Assembly: GCF_950295315.1 (NCBI RefSeq)
Contig: NC_080170.1
Coordinates: 98,703,971-98,767,970 of the forward strand
Source: Erinaceus europaeus
Lineage: Eukaryota; Chordata; Mammalia; Eulipotyphla; Erinaceidae
Direction of reading: 5' to 3'
DNA: 64,000 nt
Shown here: piece by piece, positions 33,041 to 42,146 of the stretch
Position numbering within the stretch: the first letter of the stretch is position 1
How the letters are laid out: every line of letters starts with the position of its first letter
Program-made: the position numbers and the translations under genes
The notes under the pieces: model-generated
Told to the model about the DNA's origin: nothing
What the model saw: only the letters and a program-made list of their open reading frames with translations
The model's database searches: none

Positions 33041-34663
33041 TCTTCTTCTTCTAGCGTTTGCCCTTCTTCCGTAGCCAGTCAACAGCGTCAGGTTGAGCCT
33101 GATGTAAAATTTCGAGACCTCCTTTGAATCTAGAGAGGTGGAAGTCGTTGACTATGTGGGTCATAGTCTGTCTGTAGCCGCAGGGGCAGATTGGGTCGTC
33201 TCTGGCTCTCCAGCGATGGAACATAGCGGCGCACTGGCCATGGCCTGTTCGATAGCGATTGAGGAGGGCCCAATCATAATGTGCTAGGTCAAAGCCGGGT
33301 TGACGCTCGCAGGGGTCTGTGATGAGGTGTTTGTTCTTTACCTCAGCTGACTGCCAACTCTGTTTCCAAGAGTCTGGAACAGAGAAGTTCAGTGTAGGCG
33401 TAGGGGACCAGATTGGGTGACGAGACGTCAAGCGTTGGACAGGGTGGGCAAAGATGTCCGCGTATATTGGCAGGTCCGGTCGAGCGTAGACGTGGGAAAT
33501 GAACTTAGATGATGCTGCATCCCGACGAATATCTGGCGGGGCGATGTTGCTAAGAACTGGCAGCCATGGAACCGGGGTGGAACAGATGGTTCCAGAAATT
33601 ATCCTCATGGAGGAATATAATTTGGAATCGACCAAGTGGACATGGGGGCTACGGAACCATACTGGGGCACAGTATTCTGCAGTGGAATAGCATAATGCCA
33701 GAGATGATGATTGCAGTGTGGAAGCGCTTGTGCCCCATGAGGAGCTGGCCAGTCTTGCAGTGATGTTATTCCTCGCGCCCACCTTTGCTGCAGTTTTTAT
33801 GAGATGTTCGTGAAATGACAGAGTGCGATCGAGAGTAACGCCAAGATAGACTGACTGGGCTTCATGCCAGATTCTCGTATCGCCAAGCTGCACATTAAGC
33901 TCACTCGAGGCCGAGGTATGGTGTAGATGGAAAACAGATGATACTTTTATTGCAGTGCTAGGTATTAGTCTCCATTTTTTACAGTAACCAGATATCAGAG
34001 ACATGTCTTTCGTGAGTGTTTCCTCGAGGATGTAGAACTTGGATGCCTGAGTTGCACAGCAGATGTCATCGGTGTAGATGAACTTCCTTGAAGAAGTTTC
34101 TGGAAGGTCATTGATGTAAATATTAAATAGCGTAGGAGCCAGAACAGAGCCCTGGGGGAGGCCACTTGAGACAAGTCTCCATCTGCTAGACTTGTCACCC
34201 AGATGCACCTGGAATCTTCTGTTTTGGAGAAGAAATGATATAGTGTTGGCCACCCATGGAGGCAGGCATCTTGAGATCTTGACTAGGAGACCACGGTGCC
34301 AGACCATGTCATAGGCTGCTGTGAGATCAACAAAGACAGCACCTGTCTTTAAATTCTTCTGGAATCCATTTTCAATGTAAGTTGAGAGGGCCAGGGCTTG
34401 TTCGCAGGTAGATCTTCCTGGGCGGAAACTAGCTTGGGTGGGTGATAGGAATTTATCTGTAAGAGGAGAAATACGTGACAGAAGCAGCCTCTCAAGGAGT
34501 TTGTAACACACGGAGAGGAGAGAAATTGGTCTATAGCTGGCGGCCAGTGTTGGGTCTTTCTTTGGTTTCAAAACTGCTATTATCTTCGCACGACGCCAAA
34601 TTTTGGGCATAGATTCGGATTCCAAGATGTGGGACAGGAATGTAGTGAGCCACTTCTTTGCCG
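33041..34663 (-). mobile_element. Vingi non-LTR retrotransposon, 5'-truncated copy 2
   Basis: The 1,623-bp insertion is bounded by a perfect 12-bp TSD, ATCTCTTTCACT, at 33029-33040 and 34664-34675. In element orientation it opens inside the RT region, runs through the ORF to TAG, and ends in (GAA)4. It is truncated at its 5' end, lacking the apurinic-type endonuclease and the start of RT. The (GAA)n tail rather than poly(A) separates it from L1 and from L1-driven SINEs. Confidence 0.93.
33051..34661 (-). CDS. Vingi reverse transcriptase, N-terminally truncated
   Basis: The frame is open for 536 residues from the insertion boundary at 34661 (the first 12 codons lie upstream of a TTG at 34625). 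RT motifs appear in order: YRPISLLSVCYKLLERLLLS, VDLTAAYDMVWH with the first catalytic aspartate, SSGLPQGSVLAPTLFNIYIN, and the second catalytic box, here FIYTDD (34065-34082), where the usual residue before DD is alanine. The thumb and C-terminal region follow, with a cysteine-histidine cluster whose last cysteine is replaced (CPCGYRQTMTHIVNDF; copy 1 has C). There is no RNase H-like region, as expected for Vingi rather than Ingi. Missing endonuclease plus altered RT and zinc-knuckle residues make it very likely inactive. Among mammals this clade is known from hedgehogs. Confidence 0.92.
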   Translation of the reverse strand, partial: AKKWLTTFLSHILESESMPKIWRRAKIIAVLKPKKDPTLAASYRPISLLSVCYKLLERLLLSRISPLTDKFLSPTQASFRPGRSTCEQALALSTYIENGFQKNLKTGAVFVDLTAAYDMVWHRGLLVKISRCLPPWVANTISFLLQNRRFQVHLGDKSSRWRLVSSGLPQGSVLAPTLFNIYINDLPETSSRKFIYTDDICCATQASKFYILEETLTKDMSLISGYCKKWRLIPSTAIKVSSVFHLHHTSASSELNVQLGDTRIWHEAQSVYLGVTLDRTLSFHEHLIKTAAKVGARNNITARLASSSWGTSASTLQSSSLALCYSTAEYCAPVWFRSPHVHLVDSKLYSSMRIISGTICSTPVPWLPVLSNIAPPDIRRDAASSKFISHVYARPDLPIYADIFAHPVQRLTSRHPIWSPTPTLNFSVPDSWKQSWQSAEVKNKHLITDPCERQPGFDLAHYDWALLNRYRTGHGQCAAMFHRWRARDDPICPCGYRQTMTHIVNDFHLSRFKGGLEILHQAQPDAVDWLRKKGKR

Positions 34664-34675
34664 ATCTCTTTCACT

Positions 34676-35140
34676 CATAGTCTCTCCTATTGAGAACTAT
34701 GAGAGAATTATCACTGGCAAAAATGCTTGCTTTGTAACAAGTCAGTATAATCACACTTTCTTGATACATAACAATCAAAACTTTAATCTTACTGTCAAAT
34801 TCTGAGGATGTAATTGTTCTATAGGCAACATTTTTATATATCTTGGAAATAAATAATCTTAATGTAGCTGGGAACAATCAACATATTAATACACTTGAGA
34901 TTTTGCCTAACTACTTGTATACTAGCAAAATATTTTACAAATAGTCAGCTCTTACACTGAGTCAAATACAAAATAGTCACAATATTTGATGTTTTCCTAA
35001 CAGAATAATAAATTTTTTATTTTAGTTTAGTAACATGAAATAGTTTACAGCACGTAGATTCAATGTTTTATCAATATTGAATTTTTAATAAATATACAGT
35101 TATATAGAAGTTTTTGGAGTTATTTTATTTTTTCATTTAT
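34676..35140. other. AT-rich intergenic sequence
   Basis: Nothing recognised. Confidence 0.5.
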
Positions 35141-35354
35141 TATTTTTTAATCTTTATTTATTTACTAAATAGAGATAGCCAGAAATCAAGAGGGAAGGGG
35201 ATGATAGAGAGGGATAGAGATAGAAGGATAGAGATGCAGCCTTGCTTCACCACTCGCAAAACTTTACCCCTACAGGTGGACTGCGGACTTGAACCCAGGT
35301 CCTTGCGCACTGTAACATGTGCACTCAGCCAGGTACTCCACCACCCAGCCCCCA
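35141..35354 (-). mobile_element. Hedgehog SINE, type 2, with TSD
   Basis: The tail side TTTATTTATTTACTAAATAG, the body CGCAAAACTTTACCCCTACA and the head CACCACCCAGCCCCC are present. A TTTTTTCATTTATTA repeat flanks the copy. Confidence 0.92.
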
Positions 35355-35721
35355 TTTTTTTCATTTATTAAGTTACTGTTTCATTCTTATATTGTTAAAA
35401 GGTTTCATAATAAACATCTAGCATTTAACCAGGTAGGCAAATGATTTGATTGCTTTTTTGGTTACTATATACAAAGAACATTATGATTTACTTTCTTCTA
35501 TTATATTTATTACTAATTTAAAATTTATTCAAACACAGATATAGAATAATTGCCATGTTAAAAAGTAGGACCACAACTCTTGATATATATATATATATCC
35601 TACGTTTTGTTGTTGTTGTTTTAGCTAATGCGAGGGTCCAGCCTCAGCAGGTTCAGGGTCTTCCTGAGGCAATGCCATGTTGGTGAGTGAGAGAGAAACA
35701 AATATGTGAATTAGAAAGTCA

Positions 35722-35925
35722 GTGCTGGGATGCAGGGTGGTGGCACATCAGTTGAATGCACATACTACAATGCACAAGGATCCAGATTTGAGCATCCAGT
35801 TCACATCTACAGGGGGAAAACTTCATAAGTGATGAAGAAGGCTATAGATGTCTCTCTTTCTCACTCTCTTTCTACCTAGCCCTTCCATCTTGGCTTTCTC
35901 TCTGTCTATTCAATAAGCAATTTTT
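35722..35925 (+). mobile_element. Hedgehog SINE, type 2
   Basis: GATGCAGGGTGGTGGCACAT opens the head; the B-box is decayed (AGATTTGAGCA) and the tail is TTCAATAAGC, where another SINE inserted. Confidence 0.85.
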
Positions 35926-36199
35926 TTAAAATTTTCCCTTTTGTTGCCCTTGTTTTTCATTGTTGTTGTGGTTATTATTGTTGTTATTATTGATGTCGTT
36001 GTTAGATAAGACAGAGAGAAATGGAGAGAGGAGGGGAAGACAGAGAGGGGGAGAGAAAGACACCTGTAGACCTGCTTCACCCCTTGTGCAAGCGACTCCC
36101 CTGCAGGTGGAGAGCTGGGGGCTCGAACTGGGATCCTTACGCTGATCCATGCGCTTTGCGCCACGTGTGCTTAACCCGCTGCGCTACCGTCAGACTCCC
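35926..36199 (-). mobile_element. Hedgehog SINE, type 1, inserted into a SINE tail
   Basis: A full minus-strand copy ends in CGCTACCGTCAGACTCCC. Its target AATAAG(C/T)A(A/C)ATTTTTT occurs on both sides and is the tail of the SINE at 35722, so this copy is younger. Confidence 0.93.
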
Positions 36200-36299
36200 A
36201 ATAAGTACATTTTTTAAAAAGAGAATAAACTCAGGTTATCAAGTTTTATTACAATAAGAACTTTTCAGATTTTGAAAATATTCTGTTTGTTTTAAAATT

Positions 36300-36413
36300 T
36301 TATTATTAATTTCTGTTTTACAAAATCATATAGGGGGTATAATTTCATACCCACACATGTAGCACCATGCCTGCCACCAATGTTCAGAAGGAAAATTAAA
36401 TAAAATAAAAATT
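36300..36413 (-). mobile_element. L1 3'-end scrap (tentative)
   Basis: TTTACAAAATCATATAGGGG and ATACCCACACATGTAGCACC resemble the terminal part of the L1 3'UTR in reverse. It directly precedes the provirus. Confidence 0.4.
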
Positions 36414-36419
36414 AGTTTA

Positions 36420-36708
36420 TGCTGGGAGCCAAAACCTTAGCTAAGTCTCTCACATAACCGGTGAGCAGACATTCTGATCATTGTAACTGCGATTACCACC
36501 TAACTGTTTGGAAAGTTGCTCACCCACCTCCCTCCCCCACTACCTTAGCAGAACTTCCTCCTTGTTTGTGCATAAATTGTGACTGCAAAATAAAATTTTC
36601 AGAGCTTGATTAGAAACCTGTCTTGCTCTCGTTCTTCGTATCTCTTGTCCCCTCCATTCTCTCGCTCCCTACCCTAGGTTTCCGTTGATAACCCCGCAGG
36701 CCGGGACA
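36420..36708 (+). repeat. 5' LTR of the provirus
   Basis: It starts TGCTGGGAGCC and ends GGCCGGGACA. AATAAA in GCAAAATAAAATTTTC (near 36585) is the probable poly(A) signal. No strong TATA box precedes it, though GTGCATAAATTG at about 36568 is a candidate. Confidence 0.92.
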
Positions 36709-36710
36709 CC

Positions 36711-36728
36711 TGGCGCCCGACGTGGGAC
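36711..36728 (+). other. Retroviral primer-binding site (lysine tRNA type)
   Basis: TGGCGCCCGACGTGGGAC begins two bases after the LTR and resembles the 3' end complement of a lysine tRNA, the primer class of betaretroviruses and HERV-K-like elements. Confidence 0.85.
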
Positions 36729-36934
36729 CTTTTGGGGTCTGGGGTCCAAGAGAACGTCGCTCCCCGATGGTCAACCAAGGAGCATAGGACCACCACTTCA
36801 GAGAAGGAGTGAGTGAAGGTTCGCATAGGATCGCCGCTTTAGCCCAGAGTGAGTGAAGATTCGCGTGGTGATCACCGCAGATTTACCTGTCTGTGACGTT
36901 GATCTGTTTTAAGGTAAGAAAGAGCGACGCAATT

Positions 36935-37066
36935 ATGGGACAAGCATTGAGCAAGCATGATTTATTTCTTAGGGGCCTCAAAGAGTCCCTCAAGACACGA
37001 GGAACAAGGGTTAAGAAAAAGGATCTCAAAAAGTTTTTCCATTTTGTGAATGATGTTTGTCCATAA
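36935..37066 (+). pseudogene. gag: gag matrix remnant, N-terminal part
   Basis: An ATG about 200 bp after the primer-binding site opens a 43-codon frame. It has an N-terminal glycine after the methionine, typical of a myristoylated matrix protein, and a basic segment after it, and it resembles the type D betaretrovirus matrix family. It ends at an in-frame TAA at 37064, where the family usually has tryptophan. The frame reads on for about 30 codons after the stop before matrix similarity is lost through a deletion and frameshift. It is nonfunctional as it stands. Confidence 0.8.
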
Positions 37067-37161
37067 TTTCCCTTAGAAGGGAATACTGATGAAAAAAGAT
37101 GGGCCAGAGTAGGAAACTGTTCAAGAGATAACCTTCTGTTTGTGAGTCTGTCTCTATTCCC

Positions 37162-37491
37162 ATGCCTGATTCAGGAGACCCCATCCCTGAGGCTCCTGCT
37201 AAGTCCCCTCCTGTTAAGATTTACCCCTCTTTGACAACCTTAAGACTCCCTGCCCAAGATGGGCCTGATGATAGTCTTTCTCCTGAAGAGGCCTTATCCC
37301 TTGATGAAGAGATGGCCAAATATCATAATCCTGACCGGCCACCCCTTTGCTCTTCTTTGCCCAGACCACCTCCCTTTGCCACCACCCCTCCATTTTGTGC
37401 TCCGGTCCTCGACTTGGCCTACACCACCAAGGCTAAAACTCAACTAGCACAAAAAACAGCTTCCCTTAGAAAATTAGTAGAAGAAAAATGA
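37162..37491 (+). pseudogene. gag: gag phosphoprotein-region remnant
   Basis: This 109-codon segment lies in another frame from the matrix start. It is proline- and acid-rich, then becomes a basic, glutamine-rich stretch with coiled-coil character, fitting the region between matrix and capsid of a betaretrovirus Gag. It ends at a TGA at 37489, after which the frame continues briefly. No capsid or nucleocapsid (zinc knuckle) sequence follows. Confidence 0.6.
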
Positions 37492-37556
37492 GAGCATTTA
37501 CAATTAGTTAAAGAACTGTGGGCTCTTGATTTGGCATTATCTTAAAACTAGCCAGC

Positions 37557-37580
37557 AAAAAAAAAAAAAAAAAAAAAAAA
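37557..37580. repeat. A24 tract inside the provirus
   Basis: Twenty-four adenines mark the junction between the gag remnant and the AT-rich interior. Confidence 0.95.
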
Positions 37581-39880
37581 TCCAGGTTTTCCCTCTGCCT
37601 ACCACCAGAGCTCTAACTTAAAAACTATTAATCAGAGAACCAGTACACACTTTTGATAGAAATTTAATGATTTGTTTCTTTAAAACTCTAAAAATGTACC
37701 TTAGCCCAGAAAAAAGAATTTCAAAGATTTTTCTCCGTGCGGTAAACTAAGCCCACCTGTTCTGTCCGTGCAGCCAATCATGGCACAGAGCTACTGCTCC
37801 ACAGATTGGCAAATTCAGTCAATCATTCCCCTAAGCCACAAAGGCCCCTCCTGGTGGGGGGGTGTAGAGGATGGAGTTAAGAATCCAAAATCCAAAGCGG
37901 TTTTTCAAAGGGAAATATTTCTTTTCACCAAGAATGTCTGTTGTAAGTCTGTGTGTTAATCTTGTTTCCATTAATGTGTGTTAACCCCTAAGTAACTAAA
38001 GGTTGTTTTAAGTTTTAAATAAGATTCAGTTAAGCTAAATGTGGTTTTAAAGATCCCGACTCATAGAGTTGGCACACCTTTACCAGAGTAAAATATAGGA
38101 CAGTTTCGTCCTTCTGATAGCTAATATCAGCATCAATTCATTAGTTAAAAGATTTTCTGAGATCTCTAGGCATGGTAAAATGCCCCTGCAGTCTCTCTCC
38201 CTCTTGTGAGAATTACAAACCTTAACAGCACTCCAATACCAACTGCCACTGTTTGTTAATTTGTTAATTCCATGCTTGAAATGGCTTTCTAATAACCCAG
38301 TCAGTGTAGAGCAGTGGCCTTGCCAGGAAAAAAGGGTTAAATGTGGTATTCCTGGCCTGATAAAAATTTTTTCATTTGGTAGATGTGATTCAACAAAATT
38401 ATTTAGAATAAAATGGTCATCTAAAAATGTTAACAGTAAAAATTTATTTTGAACATTTTCAGCTATGAGGTTTATCTTAGCTTTTAAAGTTACCTATCCA
38501 AATCAAAGTGAAATATCAATTAAGTTGTATACCCACCCTTGTTCATAGCTGCCCTAAGGGTGTGATAGCTTTGTGATAAGCAAAGATCCTAACAAAGTTT
38601 AACATTTTACTTAAAATTGTTTAAGTGAATTAAAAAAAAAAGTTTTTAAAATACTTTCTCAACTAAACAGGCAAAACTGGCTTGGGTTACTAACGCCAGA
38701 GGCTTTTGCTCTGATAAATGAGGTTTAATTTAAATCAGGTATGTAAAAAAAAAAAATAAATATGGGGAGGCCTAATGTAGAGCTGTATAGATGTTTTAGC
38801 TAACCTTTTTACATTTTATTCAAGAAGTATGCCACTGGTTTCCCTGAAAAAGAACTCTAGATATTAAAACTCTAGATATAAAAACTCTAGATATTAGAGA
38901 CTAGGTAAAAAGTTAAGAGAGTTTTATGTCTGATATAGACAAAAATGTTCCGGTTAAAACTTTTATTTTAAAACTTGTTAAGAGATTTTTAAATCTTACT
39001 CATGAGTTAGTTACTTTTGCTTTTACAGTGACTTACTCCTTCTAATAAAGTTGATACTGAGATAACTCCCCTATTTAGAAAAACTACAAAAATTATCAAA
39101 TAATTGGCTTTTGAGAATACATATTCTACATGTCAAACTTTAATCAGTTCTTTTAGAGAGTAAAAAAATAAATTTATCTGGCTTGTTTTAAGACACTGTC
39201 AGAGGTTTATTCTTGATAAATTAAGGTATGGTGCTTCTGTCTGATAGATTTGTTTTGGAAAATCCTGATTTAACAAAATTAGTACTTTGAACAATTAAGC
39301 TATGAGGTTTTATTTTAGCCTTTTAAGTTGCCATATTAGAGTTCTAAAGAGCAAAATCTATTAAGAGTTTTATATCTATGCTTACTCATGATAGCCTTGT
39401 GATGAGTAAAGATCTTAGTAAACTAAAGTTATAATAGTGTGCTTAAACTGTCTTATCAGTTTAAAATAATGCTAAAAAATGGTAAACATTTTATCATGTC
39501 AACACATTAGGTATTGACTTTCTATAACATACTGGTATATTTTAATAAAGAGCCTTCTAAAATCATATAAAAGAACTTAAGCCAATTCTAACCATTAGAT
39601 CATCAATTAACTTGGTACAAGTTCTCTCCCTAAGTAAATAATTATAGGTACATCTGCACATGAAGAACTGACTGCTCATATGGTAAGATTTAAAACTAAA
39701 CATTTTTCATCTTTTATTTATGGGTGTATGATGATTCCTAAAGTCACTCATATCCTAAAATTTTTCTCATTTTTTTACAAGCCTCTTAAAATTTTAACGC
39801 TTGACCTGCCATAGTGAGGGCACTTTACTGGCTCCTTCACTGTTTAATTAAGATCCTGCTATTCTGACTTTTAATATTAA
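37581..39880 (+). other. AT-rich, non-coding provirus interior
   Basis: About 2.3 kb fill the position where capsid, protease and reverse transcriptase should be. No RT motif or open frame longer than 63 codons is visible. From about 38515 on, the same sequence exists in copy 1, so its decayed state was already there when the copies spread. Confidence 0.7.
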
Positions 39881-39894
39881 TCCCCATTGATAAA

Positions 39895-39950
39895 AGCCAA
39901 TGCTCTCTGGCAGATTGATGTAATTCACCTGCCCATGTTTAGTAAACAAA
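39895..39950 (+). pseudogene. pol: Integrase core scrap
   Basis: A short window reads as the tryptophan-glutamine-x-aspartate box that opens the catalytic core of retroviral integrases, followed by histidine and proline at fitting distances. Stops and frameshifts begin soon after. The same scrap is at 15209-15265 in copy 1. Confidence 0.55.
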
Positions 39951-40559
39951 AACTTTTTTTTCTCAATTGGTACTTTTTCTAAATTTATGTGGGCTACAGC
40001 TCAAACAAGAAAAAGCTCAAAAACCTTAGGAGTCATATACTCTGTTTTGCTTCAATAGGCATCCAATCCATGTATTTTTGTTTCCTTTAGAACATTAAAA
40101 GTTCAATAAATAAATTAAAAAAGAAGGGGAATGCACCCACCAATATTCAGTTGGCTAAAGTGTCAATGAAGTAACTTTACTAAGCCTTTTTTATATTTAC
40201 AAAAATTCGAATTGTCCATTTATTATATCTCATTGACAAAGCCACCCACTCTCCCAGCCATAAAGACATATTCTTTTTCTTCTGTTTTTCAACACTGGAT
40301 GTCCATGTTTGTTTTCCTTTTATTATGGTGGATGACATTGATCTTGCAAAATTCACAGTCCCTGTTGGCAAGTCCTTACCACAAAGGACGCCATGGCAGT
40401 ATATAGTTCAGCTAACCTGACCAGCCTATCCAAGTCTTCTCTTTCTGCTGACCTACCACTGCTGACTTCATCCTTACATGTTTATTGACTGCTCACTTTT
40501 CTCAAAATATTCCTCATATTCAAAGAACCTCACCTAATGTGTATGCACCTCCTCTGTGT

Positions 40560-40966
40560 TTTGGTACAACACCACCCTATATTGTCATGTCAATTCTTCT
40601 CTACCTGGTCCTTGCCTCCTAGTTTTGCTTGTTCCACAGCTGACCCTCTATGAAGAAGAATTTCATCAGCTGGCGCTGACCCACCGGAGGACCAGACGTG
40701 CTGTTTCTTCCCCTGGACATCACATCCACTGACTGCTTCCTTTAGACTTGCTGGTGGCGCGCTAGGACATTTTGATGCCCCTTATGGGACCCCTGATTAG
40801 TCTTTTGTTAATGATTACCTTGGGACCCTTTATTTTTAATAAGATTATTGGCCTTATAAAACAACAAATTGACTCCTTGCATCGAAACCCTTACAAATAT
40901 ATTACCACAGACTTGATTTGGCTGACAGAGGCTTGGCTGAACCTGAGGGTTACACACCTCTTTTAG
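40560..40966 (+). pseudogene. env: env remnant with deleted TM ectodomain
   Basis: Near 40660-40705 a cluster of arginines resembles the furin site at the end of the surface subunit. Only about 25 codons later, in another frame, 40772-40900 encodes a hydrophobic membrane anchor and the beginning of a cytoplasmic tail typical of betaretroviral transmembrane subunits. The fusion peptide, heptad repeats and disulfide loop that should lie between are absent. The surface subunit upstream is unrecognisable. Copy 1 shows the same layout (about 14270-14480, minus strand), so the deletion is older than both insertions. Confidence 0.65.
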
Positions 40967-41099
40967 GAGCTGCATAAAACTCAGATTTATGCATGCCAGC
41001 CTTGGCATGGCGTGGGCACCGGTAAGGGGTGCAGGGCTAAGCACTGCAGGGGGAGGACCCTATAGTCCGCCTCTGAGTCCCCCGTGAAGCAAACCTGAT

Positions 41100-41381
41100 T
41101 TGCATGGAGGTTGGTGTCAGTCATCAAAACTCTTCGCAATGAGTTTTCCTCACCTTAGAAATAGTGGCTCTTCCTCCCCTCCCGAAAAAGACACCAAGAG
41201 CCGTATAAGATGCGGGAAGATCAGTTCTATATTTACCCTGCGGGAGAAATCAGGTCAATACTTCACCCCTCTGGTTAATGCCTGCTTATCTCTCGATAAG
41301 ATTCCTAGCTTTTACCCTCAATTTCCGCCTCACTTAAATTGTAAAAAGGGAGGACATGCCGGGAGCCAAAACCTTAGCTAA
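41100..41381 (+). other. 93-codon open frame between ERV env and LTR (copy 2)
   Basis: This is the counterpart of 13783-14064, differing by one residue (L to F). It crosses the polypurine tract into the LTR. Its function, if any, is unknown. Confidence 0.35.
41343..41354 (+). other. Polypurine tract
   Basis: AAAAAGGGAGGA lies directly before the 3' LTR and would prime plus-strand DNA synthesis. Confidence 0.8.
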
Positions 41382-41645
41382 GTCTCTCACATAACCGGTG
41401 AGCGGACATTCCGATCATTGTAACTGCGATTACCACCTAACTGTTTGGAAAGTTGCTCACGCACCTCCCTCCCCCACTACCTTAGCAGAACTTCCTCCTT
41501 GTTTGTGCATAAATTGTGACTGCAAAATAAAATTTTCAGAGCTTGATCAGAAACCTGTCTTGCTCTCATTCTTCGTGTCTCTTGTCCCCTCCATTCTCTC
41601 GCCCCCTACCCTAGGTTTCCGTCGATAACCCCGCAGGCCAGGGCA
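41357..41645 (+). repeat. 3' LTR of the provirus
   Basis: It starts TGCCGGGAGCC and ends GGCCAGGGCA and has the same length as the 5' LTR. Most of the roughly eleven differences are transitions. Confidence 0.92.
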
Positions 41646-41654
41646 CGTTTAAAA

Positions 41655-41785
41655 AAATTAAAGAGAGAGAATGAAAGGGACCATAGCACTGAAGCTTCCT
41701 TCAAAGTGGTGGGGACCAGGCTGTAACTTGGGTCACATACATGCAGAAAATGTACACTATCCAAGTGAGCTATTCTGCCAACTCC
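41655..41785 (-). mobile_element. tRNA-like SINE fragment, type 3
   Basis: GAAGCTTCCTTCAAAGTGGT, a CTGTAACTTGGGTCACATAC block and AAGTGAGCTATTCTGCC are the reverse-strand body and head. Confidence 0.65.
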
Positions 41786-41944
41786 TGATTTGATTTCTAT
41801 TTAACTATAAAAAAAAAAAATCTTAGACTTATCCACAAAGCAGTACATGATCAGGAAAAATGAGGGTAAAATATAAAATATTTTAATTCTAAATGTAATG
41901 GCATATTGACTAAGCAAAAATAACCCTTCCAATTACTTTATTTC

Positions 41945-42146
41945 TTTATTATCCTTATATATTTATTAGATATAGTCAAAAATTGAGAGGGGAAAGAGGG
42001 AGAGAGAGATAGAGAGATAACCTGCAACACTGCTTCACCACTCTCCAAAACTTCCCCCTTATAGGTGGGGACAGGAGGCTTGAAGCTGGGTCCTTGTGCA
42101 CTGTAACATGTACACTCAGCCAGGTGCGCCACCACACCAGCTCCCC
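41945..42146 (-). mobile_element. Hedgehog SINE, type 2
   Basis: TATATTTATTAGATATAGTC opens the tail side; CTTGAAGCTGGGTCCTTGTG and CCACCACACCAGCTCCCC close the head. Confidence 0.9.

Larger units (their letters stand above)
36420..41645 (+). mobile_element. Defective betaretrovirus-like provirus, copy 2
   Basis: The provirus has two 289-bp LTRs, a primer-binding site matching a lysine tRNA, a gag relic, a decayed AT-rich interior, scraps of integrase and env, and a polypurine tract. The flanks AGTTTA (36414-36419) and CGTTTA (41646-41651) differ at one position and fit a 6-bp TSD. It is 5.2 kb against 8-10 kb for a complete betaretrovirus. Protease, nearly all of reverse transcriptase, the capsid half of gag and most of env are missing or unrecognisable. 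The LTRs differ at about 11 of 289 positions by my count, which suggests an insertion several million years old. It cannot encode a virus. Confidence 0.93.

Noticed and set aside
33499..33763. 63- and 65-codon frames antisense to Vingi, repeated at 31246-31510
   Set aside because: They mirror each other because the two Vingi copies are inverted; the sense frame explains the conservation.
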